A DNA stretch of 64,000 bases from NCBI GenBank assembly GCA_013398295.1, contig VZSF01003481.1, forward strand, positions 405,657 through 469,656, in the 5' to 3' direction. Positions 21,592-33,807 of the stretch are shown here, one piece after another (within the stretch, counting starts at the first letter, position 1; every line of letters begins with the position of its first letter). This DNA is from Chionis minor. Lineage: Eukaryota; Chordata; Aves; Charadriiformes; Chionididae. The notes below the pieces were generated by a model. It was not told where the DNA came from. It saw only the letters and a list, made by a program, of their open reading frames with translations, and ran no database searches. The position numbers and the translations under genes are program-made.

Positions 21592-22549
21592 AGGAATTCC
21601 CCCGCATCCCTCCGGGGGTTTATTTAACCCAGTCCTGCTCTGGCTCCTCCATCAGTCTCTTCTGGGAGCCAGACAAAAGCTCTCACCCAGCCTTAACCTC
21701 CGCCCCTGCAGCAGACTGCTGCCCCTGGCCTCCTTTCCAGAGGACAAATGCAGTTTTCTTCGGGTCTCTGGAGAGGAAGAGAAGCAATAGTTATTATTGT
21801 TCCTTCCCACCATGCTTCCCATCAGCCCCAGCTGGTTCCCAGGTTCCTGCAGGAGCGGCAGATACTAGGTCATTTTGCCCTTGTACATTAGATTTTGCTC
21901 TGAATTCAAGTTTTAAAGGACGGACGCTTCAGTTTGAGTTCCTCAAATTCCCGTTAGTCTGCTAAACACTGCATCCTCCAAAGTAGCTTCTCTTTGTGGT
22001 AATAACTAGTAACACACAAATTGCACTTTACACATAAAAGTGTAAAGATACAGAGAACATTGAAAAGAGAATTTAGAACAAACCTCAAAAAAATAGTTCT
22101 CTGAAGTTGGCCACATTTACTTTTTTTTTTTAAACAACTTTGAAATATTTGCTTATATTCATTTTTTATGCTTGAATAATAGGAATGGCATACCAGCATA
22201 ATTTGCACACATACACATTTCACTATGGACAAACTTGTAAGGTCTGCAAGCAGTAAAGTTGAATTAGTGCCTTAAATGCATGATACTTAAAAGAAAATGG
22301 TAGAAAAGCTAAAACTCTTTTACTTCGTATCCACAAGTTATTAGACCAACTTTATACGTTGATGGCAGAAGGACACATTTTGAGAACAGCGTTGATGGCT
22401 TTGGACTCCAGTTACACCCTTTCTGCCAAGCACAATATCACACAAGAAGTCCAGTGATGAAATCTGCCGAGAATATGTCCTCTGGCGCTGTTCTCTTCCG
22501 TGGCTCCTCCTCCAAGCATGCAACATCTCATTTACAAGGTTCACAGATA

Positions 22550-22740
22550 GCAAAAGATGTTTCAGTGCTTTCTAATTATTTTTTACAAGATTAGAGAATT
22601 ATCAGGGGTTTGATTATCTCCAGGATTAATGGCATACAGTAATTAAACTGTCATTATGCCTATTTTTCACCCCTTTTGTAAATACAAACTTGAAAAGTAC
22701 GAGCAAGATTTTTATCTGGGTTTATAGAACAAATGCCACA
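22550..22740. promoter_or_regulatory. Candidate conserved non-coding element (homeobox-type sites)
   Basis: A non-repetitive AT-rich stretch packed with homeodomain-like words: CTAATTATT, TGATTATCTCCAGGATTAAT, CAGTAATTAAACTGTCATTA, and GGTTTATAG (a CDX-like TTTAT word). CDX2 is a known activator of CDH17 in gut. The element lies about 3 kb beyond the gene. This is an inference from word content alone; AT-rich sequence produces such words by chance. Confidence 0.2.
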
Positions 22741-25700
22741 GAACGGCAGCCCGGAGAGGGGGNTTTGAAGTATAGTTCATCAGCTCTGCTCACACGGTCA
22801 CACGCACAAGGCTGTGTCCACCACGGTTAGCTACTGCTGTGCCTCTTAATGGGGATAAAGATAAGGCAGCCCACAGTGATGTGGTGATGGGTGGGGAGGG
22901 CTGTGCGCCAGCAGCATGACCGGGACAGCAGTGCCACCTAACCGGCTGGAAACGCTGGCACTAGCAGAGGGGACAGACTCCCTCCAGACACGGTGGGACA
23001 TCTGTACCTGGGGAATGCGGGGAGAAGTCTGTCTTCACCCCTAAAACATCTCTGCTGTGAGCTGTGCTCTTGGGGTCAGCAAGCACCGTGTAGAGGAGAT
23101 TGAGAAGCTGACCTGTAAAAGGGAACTGGTTTTGGCTGAAAGAGGATGGATGCTCTCCCATTTCCTCTGTGTAGCAGCCAATCCTAGATGTACCTCACTG
23201 CGAGTTTGAGAAAACTTCACTTAAAAAAAATAAACACACTTATTCCTAGTGTTATTTCCCACAGATTTGCCAGAACTGTGAGCTGAAATAAACTAATTCC
23301 TTGCACAAACTGTGGCAAGGAACAACATAATCCATGGAGTTACTACTCTTTCTAGGCACCAGAGATCTTGTTTATTTCAATGGCATTCACCCCCTCAGAG
23401 AATTCCTCCTTCCCTGTTGGTTGGCTTCAGGCCTTTAACAGGGAACACAGAAATTTGCCGCTTAAACTACAAGAAGTCCTAGAGCTACAGGTTGCTGCAA
23501 CATCAGAGGAATGTCGTCTATGGACGGAGCTTAGGGCAGGGAGGTACTGCATTCTGTGACCAAAGAGTTACAATAATGTTCAAGAGCACCCATTAGGGCA
23601 GTAAAATACTGTGGAAACATACAGAAAGATGGACAGCATCATTGTGTCAAGGATCCTAAGCCAGGAAAAACACTTCGGTTTTTAAAATTGCGTATTCCAA
23701 AAGAAAAACAGAAGATTAAAAGCAAACCAGAAGCAGATCTTTGAACTCATTGCTGAACAGCGTGTTCCTCCACTGATAGTGAAAGATTGTAGAGCACAAG
23801 GAGGTGAAATACTCCAGCCTGTTCTGTTTACAGCTTGGGGGTCAGAGATAGGCGACAAGTACAGTTGCAAAAAGATATTATGCCACCGAAGAAGCGTCAT
23901 GTGTTTGCAGCTGGGGAGATGACAACTATTATTGCGATGGACTGCACGCATACTTACATCCAGTTCATCTGGTTATGATATCAGTATCATAAGTGGGCTC
24001 ATCTTGCCATTCCTGAACCATTCCGTAAGACATAGGTTAATGCTGAATATGGTCAAGAAATGTGTTTCCACAACCTCCTCTTCCAGTGCATTGCTCCTCA
24101 GGCTAGCATTTACCTTGCAAGTCCTCTAAGGAAGTCTAGGTCATTCCCGGTTCTCAGAACTGAGCAGGAAGACTAGAAGCTGGAAGCTAGAAAACCAGGG
24201 TGCTCTCTGGTGCAATAATCCCATCGCTGGGTGAAGAGCTGGGGTTGGCATTCAGTTGCTAACAGTCAGCATAGGCACACCTTCTGTTGTTTCTCCACCT
24301 GCCAGAAACAGCCTCTTTGAAGATTTCACACTGAGGTCTTCAGTGCAGAACTACATTTCCTACATTTGAATTATTTCTTTTGCTTGGCAAATCCCAAGTG
24401 ACACAACAGCTGAGCCCACAGGTCATTTCCTCAGGTGAGACTCACAGAGGGTTTATTGCATCCCTCTGCACAGCGCAGTGAGCTCACCCGCAGTGCCTGT
24501 CCCTTCCCAGCAAAGTGACTTGTCTGTCCTCACTCAGCAGCGCCATTGTGGGAAGGCAGTGAAGGACCAGCAGTACCAGAGTGGAGCCAGTAAAGATTTA
24601 CTGGCTTGATTTACCTGAGTTACAACTCAAAAAAAACTTTCAAAACTGGCTGAGCAGACTGACAAGAGGTAGGGACTGGCATAGCTGGTGCTTTGTTGCT
24701 TTCACACGTTCAATATAGACAGTGAAGGGTTACCAGAAGAGATGATGGAGGGAGAGCATCAGAGGGCAGAAGGGACAAGAAGGCACCACCAAGCAAGACA
24801 TGCCAAAAAAATATGAGAGCAGAAGCGTACTCTGAGCCCCAGTTGAAAACCTGCACGAGTGGCCATGCCTGGAGGCTGTGCAGCTCCTCTGAACCACCAC
24901 CATCTTTCCTACCTGGGAGGAGGTCGGTGAACTTCAGGATGCACATACATCCCTCTGGGTCTGGTGGCTGCAGGAGGGTTAGAGGCAGCAAGTGTCGGTG
25001 GCTTCAGAAGCCAGGGGATTTCCAGCTGCCACCTCTCTCGAGCTCCTTTTGCTGGTGGCTGCTGCTGCCAGACCTGACTCAGAAGGCGCCTGTTTTTCTT
25101 TCATTTTCGGCCAACATCTGAAAGGCTACAGATTTTTTTCTTGCCCTTTGGATAACTCTGTTGATGTTAAAATCTACCCTTATGAAACTTTTTCCATTTC
25201 CCCAGGAAATATTTTGCGTTAATATATTCTTATCCTTTCCTTATTGATTTTATCTACAATGCCTTTTGCCAAGTCTAATTTTTAGAGCCTTACGTTTATT
25301 GTCTTAGGCCCCAGTCATTAAGTGTTTTGCTAGGCTCCTTTATTTTTTTCCATGATGCAAAGTGCACTTCTTTCAAGTGAGGCACAGCTAAGAGGGGTTT
25401 GTTTTTTCTGTGTAAGCCAGGCTGTCAATGTGGTCTAGTAGACAGGGTGAATGAATAAGAGAAAGGGCATCTTCCTACACGCTTACATCAGGCAAGCTGA
25501 GGCCAAGAGAAAGATGAATGATGTTTAATTAGTTAAGATAAAAAGGAAATGAGAAGGGGACACATGGAAAGTCCTAGGCAGTGACTGTGTTTGCTCATGC
25601 TTCTGGCCACGTGGGTTCAAGTGTTAGTAAATCATTTTGTACTAACAAGTCATTTAGTTACAAATATCCTGTATTTTCGGAGCATCCTGGATGTTGGGCT

Positions 25701-27286
25701 TGCAGGTTTGTCACCTTAGGTGACAAAGATCGCCTATCTTTCCAGAGCTCTGTGCTGGCACAAAAGAGGATGACCCTGGGGATAGCGGGACTCTAAATGC
25801 CCCTGAATTAGGGCATGTTACAACGTCCCCTCCCTGTGTCCCTTCTGCACTGGTCATTTGCTTTGCAGACATCAGCCCATGCACTTCTCTCATTTTTTTA
25901 AGGTCTAGCTGCTGAAAGCTGTAAGTTACAAAAGCAGTCGTCTTCTCTGTCAGGTACGTGCCTCATCTGCAAAAGTCAGACCAGATGAGAAATGCATTTT
26001 AGGTCAACTCACGTAATTTAACCACCTGCGTGGGGCTGTGGGCATCCCCTGGAGAGTCCTGCCGCAACACTGCCGGCTCAGGCAGACCCTGCCTCCCACT
26101 CACCTGCGGGGCTGAAGCCACCTTTCACGCTCTTTGCACGGATGACATACCAGTTCTGACAACGAAGACAACTCTGTACGGACTAAACGAATGCCTGACT
26201 TACGCAGCAATGAGCAAAACTGGTAGCGCAGTGGCCCAAGGTGGGGTGGCTGGCCCAGCAGAGCTCCCTGGAGCAGCAAGGAGCCCTGCCTGGGAAAGCA
26301 TTGGTGCTGGGGAGGGAGGGAGCGTGGCCAGAGCCACCGAGACGCTGAGTGACTCAGTGAGCGCCATGTAAAGGGTGTTCAGTTTGCAGGGATGTGGAAA
26401 GAGCTGTTTTCCCAGGGGCTCAGGGAGGTGTTATCACAGCAGAGCTGTGACGATAGCCACTTTCCCAGAATATTTGGAGCAAAAGATACCGCGGACATTT
26501 AAATATTATTGATACTAGCAATCTCCAGAGCCTGTTTGATTTGCAAGGGCCTATCACCCAGCGTCAGTCTGCCTTTGATGTGCATTCCTGCATACGCACA
26601 AAGCACATTCATTTCCTTTTGCAGTGTTTTCATTTGCTGCTAGGAAGCCTCTCGGTCCCTCAGACAGGCCTGTGGCTATTCAAACAGTGTCAGTAGTTTT
26701 CATATCACTGAGACTCTTAAACAAACTCTGCTAGTTTTCTGCTGCACTGCATACCAGTGTTTTACCATGGTGCAGAGGGTTTTAAATTCCCACGGTAAGG
26801 CCTATGGCTTTTCTTCAGAAATTACCCACCATCACCACTGCCCAAAATATTTGCCCGAAAATTGACTTCTTGCCAACACCCACTGTAGAGTCCTACTTTC
26901 TAACACTATAGAATAAAACAGGGATTCCCTCTTCAAAAGAGGGGTGCCACCGGAGCACACGACAGGAGGAATAAAATGAGGTGCAACTCAAATATATTCT
27001 AAAGATACTCTTAAGCTGAGCAGATTTGCATGTGGCAATGTTAGCTGGAGGTAGTCTTAATAACAAAGTGTTTCCATAAAACACTTCCACAGGAAACATC
27101 CTGATAAAAACTAACATATATGGGAGATGAAGCAGTTCTCCGGCATTGTGCTGTTCCCTGTGCCCTTTCTACTTGTATCATTTTTTGTTGTTATACAATG
27201 CTCGCAGCAGGATGACTATAATCAATGTGCCAGTGACATTACTGTTTCTCAGGGTGCACCACTATGCCTTCAGAAGGTTGTGACAT

Positions 27287-27858
27287 AAAATCATTGAATC
27301 ATTTAGGTTGGAAAGGACCTTTAAGATTGTCATGTCCAACTGTTAACCTAGCACTGCCAAGTCCACCACTAAACCATGTCACTCAGGATGACATCTACGC
27401 ATCTTTGAAATACCTCCAGGGATGGTGACTCAACCACTTCCCTGGGCAACCTGTTCCAAGGTTTGATAATACTTTCTGTGAAGATTTTTTCCCTAATATC
27501 CAATCTAAACCTCCCCTGGTGCAACTTGAAGCCATTTCCTCTTGTCCTATCGCTTGTTACTTGGGAGAAGAGATCAATCCCCACCTCACTACAACCTCTT
27601 CTTAGGTAGTTGTAGAGAATGATAAGGTCTCCCCTCAGCCTCCTTTTCTCCTAAACAACCCCAGTTCCCTCAGCTGGTCCCCATAAGACTTGTGCTCCAG
27701 ACCCCTCACCAGCTTTGTTGCCCTTCTCTGGACACGCTCCAGCACCTCAATGTCTTTCTTGCAGTGAGGGGCCCAAAACTGAACACAGTATTCCACGCGG
27801 GGCCTCACCAGTGCCAAGTACAGGCAGATAATCACTTCCCTAGTGCTGCTGGCCAGCG
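27287..27858 (-). mobile_element. CR1 LINE 3' fragment, antisense
   Basis: On the plus strand it begins AAAATCATTGAATCATTTAG and GTTGGAAAGGACC (tail and 3' UTR). On the minus strand it encodes [40 protein letters not shown] and later [16 protein letters not shown] with [19 protein letters not shown], interrupted by a frameshift at the RRKG region. It is truncated near the block for [10 protein letters not shown]. It resembles the copies at 33808 and 42027. Confidence 0.93.
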
Positions 27859-30824
27859 GGCATGAAAAGTCAGGCAAACATGGTGCAAATGATACCATTA
27901 CCAAGGGCGTATGGTGAAGCAGCTGAAACTGGGGGAAAGCAGAAGTAGGGCTTGCACCAAACAGCCTGGGACCAAAGCCAGGAGAGAAGTGTGGACAAGG
28001 CAGGCCCATGGTTGAGTGTCAGGTCATGATTCAAAACATCACTGAGTCTTGAGCATGGTGCATCCAATGGGAATGCAGGGTGCAGTCTGGAGTCACAAAA
28101 ATATCAGGAAATCTAGAAATCAAGGAGGGTAGGGAAGAGAGTGACTGGAGCAGGGTAAGCAGGCTGATCTGGAGCAGTCACCGACACCTATAAGCCCTTA
28201 GCCTATGGCCATGTCTGCTTCTGGGAAGCACTTGCGTATCCTGCCGGGCCCACATATACTGGGCCGGGAGGATGCAGGTCTCCCAAAGATCCTGGGTGAT
28301 ATCTGCAAGGCCCAGGCAGATGGCAATGATGTGACTCTTCCTAGCTTGTGAAGATGGGAACCTGTGGAATTACCCTCTAGGGTTCAAGATGTGTTTAACT
28401 ATAAAGCCATCATGACTGTGGATAATGACTACTGAGGGAGGAAAATGAGGAGGATATGAGGAAATAGAAAACGGTTAAACAATGAAACATGACAGTCTTT
28501 CCTGGACTCTTGTAGTGTTGGGCAAGAAAACACAGTACGCATCTGTCCTTTAGCTGAAAACAGGTTCAGATAACAGTGGCAGGTAGGCCTGCAGTTTGAG
28601 AACTTCAAACACTTAGCTGAAAAATTAAGGGCTTTCAAGCAGAAGCAATGCAGATGTTCTTGCCAAACTTTCTTGGCACTGTGGTTGATCAGCTTTGCTG
28701 CACTGGGGATTCAAACGAAGCCAGTAAGTGCAGAAGAAGCAGGGAGGAAACCCCCAGCTGACAAAGAAGCGCCCCAGAAAGTGAAGGCATGGAGAGCATC
28801 GTCCTAAGCAAGTGTGGTCAAGGGTTAGGTGTACATCACACCACTTCAATGAAGTTTGAGAAGGCAGTGGTGTTACCTAACACTGACTTCTGTTGCAAGC
28901 GACTAATTGTCAGAGCAATGTAGAGGGATTTGAAAACAAGGTTTAGAAGACTAAGGATTTGCTAACAGGTAGAAGAAATGAGCGTGGACCTCAGCCTGAA
29001 ATTACTCTGACTGACACTGCAGGGAACCAGAAACTCTAAATGACACTGAGCAGTCAGTGATCCTTGCATGGAGCCATCCATCTCCAAGGACGGTGGTCAC
29101 CACATACAGTCCTGTGAGCAAGGCAGCTCAGAGATGATTTCTGAAGACAGGGTCACTGATGACTGGAAGTAACGAAGTGCTGTGAGCCTCTGTGGATCTG
29201 CTGTGATCTTAAGTACTACATGAGTTGATAGATATTCAGATCTCAGGTTCATATGTCTGGCCACTATAAATTGTCAATGTTCCAGTATTTCCAACCCCAT
29301 TTGTACCTCCAGGGTATCACCTGTCTCACCTTTTCATGACAGAGTAGCCTTCAAGTCTTAATTTAAATCCAAGGTAGCTGGTTTTGTCTGTCAAGGTAGG
29401 GCAGATCTGTACTAGGATTCTTTACTGGAATTATCTTACTAGGATAATTCCAGCAGAACAACTTCTATAAATTGCATGCTTTTTCACTCTTGCAACTGGG
29501 AGGTCTCAAAACAGTATAACTTGTATTTGCCCTTTACTGGGCGTCTGCCTGGCTGTTTTGATTAGTTGGCTGATAAGTAAGTTACAGAAATCTAAACACT
29601 GAGGAGAACAAGGACCATGCCGCCTGTTGCTTTGATAGCACAGCTTTAACTGCACAGCTAGAGGCGTCCGCCCCCACAAAGAGGAGCTCTGCTGGGTTTC
29701 AGTGTGTACGTGTAGGGATCAGGTGATCATCTGCTTCAGCAGCTCCAAAGCAAAATGGACTTCCCTGGAACATTTAAAATCTCCATTTTGGAGAGAGCAG
29801 CTAGAGGGGCTACTCACTTGAAAAACCTTTGATGAACCTGTAACATACCACCAACAAGGAAGCATGCATTTTTTTAATTAGTTGGAGCAGCAGCCAAGCT
29901 CCCAGTATCAAAACAATGATCCAGAAGAGGAATGTCTATCATCTCTTGGAAAACGTTATGCAGAGATACCGTGACTGGCACTTTGTTTGGATTAGATGGA
30001 CAGATTACCTTGACAAAGATGTCTCAGGGCAAAGAAAATGTAGAGATTACTCTAGTTTTCCAATAAAAGAGGTGATTATTGTATCATCTCATTATATATC
30101 AATCTAGTGCTAAAACATTATGGATAAAATTCTGGAACATCACTGGAGTATTTAAAGACATTTGGGTATTGTAAGATACCAAAACATCCATATCAGATGT
30201 AGAATATGGTCTTCCATTCACTGCTCTGATAGATGCAGGTGTGTTCCCTGAAAGCCAACTTAAATTTAAGATCAGTGCTTCCTGCTATATTTGAAATACT
30301 TAACTTCTGAATTGTGGAGGATATAAATCCCCAGATTTTACTTGATTCATAATCCTATTGTCTACATAAATGGCAGAAGCCTGGACTTGCCCTTCACCTT
30401 TCACTAGCAAGTTCTAGAGCATCTTTGGATATACAAGCAAAGAGTCTTACGGGCTTGTTCATAGAGACAGGGGGAAAAAAATGCCTTTAGTGTTGTTAAC
30501 TCAACAGAACCACATGATGCATCAGCTAGTCCAAGATTTGGCAGAATACCTGCAATGTTCTCACACCCCACAAAATAATGTTTTGCTTTGTGTTTCTAAC
30601 TTTCTAAACCCAGGGCCAGGAGCATCCTAGCTCAGGTACTGTATCAGGTATCTTGACTATGGCAATGGTACAGCAGTAAACAATAATGGCAGCAGCTATA
30701 TCAGGAGAGGTTGCAAGGATGAAACTCCTCACATTTCAGAATGCTACCTGCAGGACATGTGAGGACACCGAGGGCAGCTCCAGGATCATGCCACTTAACT
30801 TCAGTACACAGGAAATGGAAAGAC

Positions 30825-31001
30825 TTTTCCTTGGCTGACTAGACCAGGCATAGCCGAAATAAGAGGAAACCAATTAATAAAACAGAATCAAATGGGAACT
30901 TGGAGGGAAAGAATTTTCCTTGGCTGACTAGACCCGGCATAGCCGAAATCAGAGGAAACCAATTAATAAAACAGTATAAAATGGGAACTTGGAGTTCCCT
31001 A
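30825..31001 (+). repeat. Tandem duplication, 2 x 89 bp
   Basis: The unit starts TTTTCCTTGGCTGACTAGAC. It occurs at 30825-30913 and again from 30914, with few differences (CCAGGC/CCCGGC, AATAAG/AATCAG, AGAATCA/AGTATAA). The second copy ends at GGGAACTTGGAG near 30995-31001. Confidence 0.92.
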
Positions 31002-31916
31002 CAACAACAGTGAAGAAAAATATTAAGGATTTTCAATGATGGCAATTTAAATTTGTTCTTTAGGCAGGAGTGGAGATATCTTCAGGAATGGATGTGATAA
31101 CAAAGATGACAGAAGTTGCAAAAGGAGTTACCTGACAGCAGCTATTTATGCATGAATCCCCTACCTGATGTGGTTGATGGAACGGAGTGCCCGTGGGCAT
31201 GCAGCAACACTGAAGATGGACAGGACATGCAAAAAGGGAGATGCTGATGTGAGATGGGGAGCAGGAGAAGTGTGTTATCAAGAGAAGAAAATAAACAGTA
31301 AAGAAGAAAAAATAAAAGAAAAAGTTTGTATAGGAATATGAAGAGGAAATAAATCAGTAAGAGGATGCAGTTGCACTGAAAAATAGAAGAGCAACTATCT
31401 TCACGAAAAAAAGAGTCAGATACGATCTCAAGAAACTGAGATAAGAAGTGGTAGCAGACTTCAGTGTATGTCTTAGTCATCAAACTGAAGCAGAACCTAA
31501 GTGTTCAGGACGTAGCTACTCAAACGGATGCCATCATGTGGACGCACTCTAACATTCCAAGTTCAGGTTGAAGGAAAAATTCTAATGGAGTTTAGATGTT
31601 CCTAGATGTACTAGCCAGAAGGCGCTTTCAAAAAGTTACTGAACAAACAAAAGCAATGCTAATTTAGATTTGACTTCAGTAAGTGGGAGGAAATTACAGA
31701 ATGTCTGATTGCAAGTCCTAATACATGAGCTTTGGTAAAATGAAGAAGAATGGTGATGCTGGCTGAACTGAAAAACTCAGAGAACCAAATTAGGAGTAAT
31801 CTTGATACTTCTCTAAGTCAAAGATGCAAAAACTGATGGTAGGGAGAGACAAACTTACAGAGAAGCACTTCAGACTTAATAGGCTGAGTATCCCCTCAAA
31901 GGAGACATCGAGAATA

Positions 31917-32006
31917 GTCCTTAATGAATACAAACAAATTCTTATGAGCAAATAAAGCTATGGTCCTTAAAGAATACAAACAAATTCTTATGAGTAAATT
32001 AAACTT
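31917..32006 (+). repeat. Tandem duplication, 2 x 46 bp
   Basis: GTCCTTAATGAATACAAACA at 31917 recurs at 31963 as GTCCTTAAAGAATACAAACA. Both are followed by AATTCTTATGAG(C/T)AAAT. Confidence 0.9.
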
Positions 32007-33129
32007 TGTTTTGTACATCAGGATGTGCAGAGATAAAGTAAGAATAAGTCAAAAATCAGAATAGGTTTAGATGTTGCAATGGAAATTAAAAAGTAAACTT
32101 TTTTTTAGCAGTATAATAAAGAAAAAAAAACAACAGGGAAAAAAGAATTGGAGCCACAATGGAGCAAGGACTAAATAGCTGAAGGATTTAATTCATAATT
32201 TGTCATAGTTTACAATAAGAAAAATGAAGTAAAGCATGGAAACAAGCAAGGCAACTAAAGGAAATTATTGCATTTGAGGCATAAAGAAAACTTCAGGTAC
32301 TCTAATAATGGGCTTCTATCTCCTAAATTCCAGAAAAATTAGTTACATACAACCACAGTTTTGGTAGCAAGTTAAAAATGGTGCAATTATGAGTAGAGAA
32401 CAACAAACACGATGCCTCTGTTAGAGGAAGGAAAAAATAGTGTTCTGGGCCAGGACTAGTACTCTGACTTCAAGGGTAGGCATGGCTTTAAAGAACAAGC
32501 ATAACTGAAAAGAAATCATAATTAAATACATGAAAATAATTGCTGAATGGGATAAAAGGCACATGGGTTTACAAAGTTTAATTATCCCAGACTGACAGAA
32601 CAATGAGGTTCCCCTGAAAAAGAAATACAACAGATCTAAACCCACTGAGTTTCAGCTGATATTTTGATACACTGTCAAATAGGAAATGGTTAATATAACT
32701 GAGGAAGGTAGAGGATAGAAGTGGGATTAAAAATCATACCAAGATTTCACAAAGAGAAGGCAAAACCAGACCATATTGAAAAGGAGACTACTGGGCTGAA
32801 GTATATTGTTAGAGTTTGTAAAAGATCACTCTTTTTTTCATCTAGTTAAATATTTTCCTTTGGGACTTCAGCAAAAAATGTATTTTTTCCAATGACATTT
32901 GCTAGAGACACAAGTAGTCTGCAATCGTCAACACAATGCAGAACCAGAGTATCACAAAGGAATAAAAGGTGACCTTGAGAAATAAGTAATGGAAGTGGGT
33001 TGAAAGTTAATAATATGAAGGGCACCATTACTTGGGGATCAAAAATAATTTCTGCCATATCTGAAACAACTGATGAGAATGGCTGGGGGAGGAGCTTAAT
33101 ATACTAGTGTGGTGGTGGATGGGTATGAA

Positions 33130-33480
33130 CTGCTTCTGCGACACAGCCATGAGAAAAGCAAATATGTGCCTAGTGTGTATCAGAGAAAATAACTTTCACT
33201 GCAGACAGCAAATTACGAATATTGGTCTCCAAGACAGTGAGAGATCTCATCTGAAACACTGTAGAAACTCCTGGTTATCCCCTGTCAAGAAAAATTAATT
33301 GAAACAGGAGCAGATGCAGACAGTAATCAGACCAATGGACACTATTCTATAGGAGGGACCGGAGCCTGCTTAGCATGGAAAAGGAATACAAAGGGTTTCT
33401 AGAAGTACATCAGGAAAGAATAAACACCAGGGTAAGAATAATAGCTATATAAGGGAAAGTGGCATAAGATGGAAATCTAA
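33130..33480 (+). mobile_element. Old, decayed CR1/L3-like LINE fragment
   Basis: A plus-strand translation shows the CR1-clade C-terminal RT blocks in order: MRKANMCLVCIRENNF (compare KANRxLGCIKxN), LKHCRNSWLSPVKKN (compare LEYCVQFWSPxxKKD), MQTVIRPMDTIL (compare [12 protein letters not shown]), then, one frame over, RSLLSMEKEYKGFLEVHQER (compare [14 protein letters not shown]). It has several frame breaks and is far older than the other CR1 copies. The match rests on motif order. Confidence 0.6.
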
Positions 33481-33807
33481 ACTAGTTACAAACAACATTA
33501 GTGCAGATGATAGAATTTGTGTTTTATGACTCAGAAAGCGAAACTATAACACATCCTCCCAGTAAAAGCAGTGGAACAAGAAATTCGCCTGGTATCAACA
33601 TGCAGCAAGATCCCTGCATACAAAGACCGTGCCCAACAGGCTTGTCTGAGAAGCAGGAGATCACACTTGGTGGTCCCATGTGCTCCTGGAGAAGGAGGAG
33701 GCAAGCCCCCATTTCTGGTGGCATGACCACCTGTGGTTTCTGCCTCTGAGCTGTCAGCGTGTTTAACTACAGCTCTGCAGTTCTCTTTAGTCCTGGATTT
33801 AAATGTT

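Larger units (their letters stand above)
19926..27286. other. Intergenic, no gene recognised; simple repeats only
   Basis: Downstream of CDH17. It contains an A/GA run (19949-19967), an A-rich/C-rich tract (about 21490-21527), a CCTG/CTTG array (21566-21591) and one unresolved base (N at 22763). Open frames such as 21444-21965 (+) and 20038-20472 (-) lie over low-complexity or unique sequence and show no domain. I see no RNA gene. Confidence 0.7.
27859..33100. other. Intergenic, no gene recognised
   Basis: Mostly AT-rich, apparently unique sequence. Two small tandem duplications (30825-31001, 31917-32006) are listed separately. The longest frames (about 110 codons, minus strand, 31142-31483) are low-complexity translations of A-rich DNA. 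Confidence 0.7.

Noticed and set aside
21444..21965. 173-codon open frame as a gene
   Set aside because: It runs over C-rich, A-rich and CCTG repeats, starts in poly-Pro/poly-Lys sequence and shows no domain or conserved motif.
22763..22763. Single N base
   Set aside because: An unresolved base call, not a biological feature.
30825..32006. CRISPR-like array
   Set aside because: The repeats are directly adjacent pairs without spacers, in a vertebrate genome.
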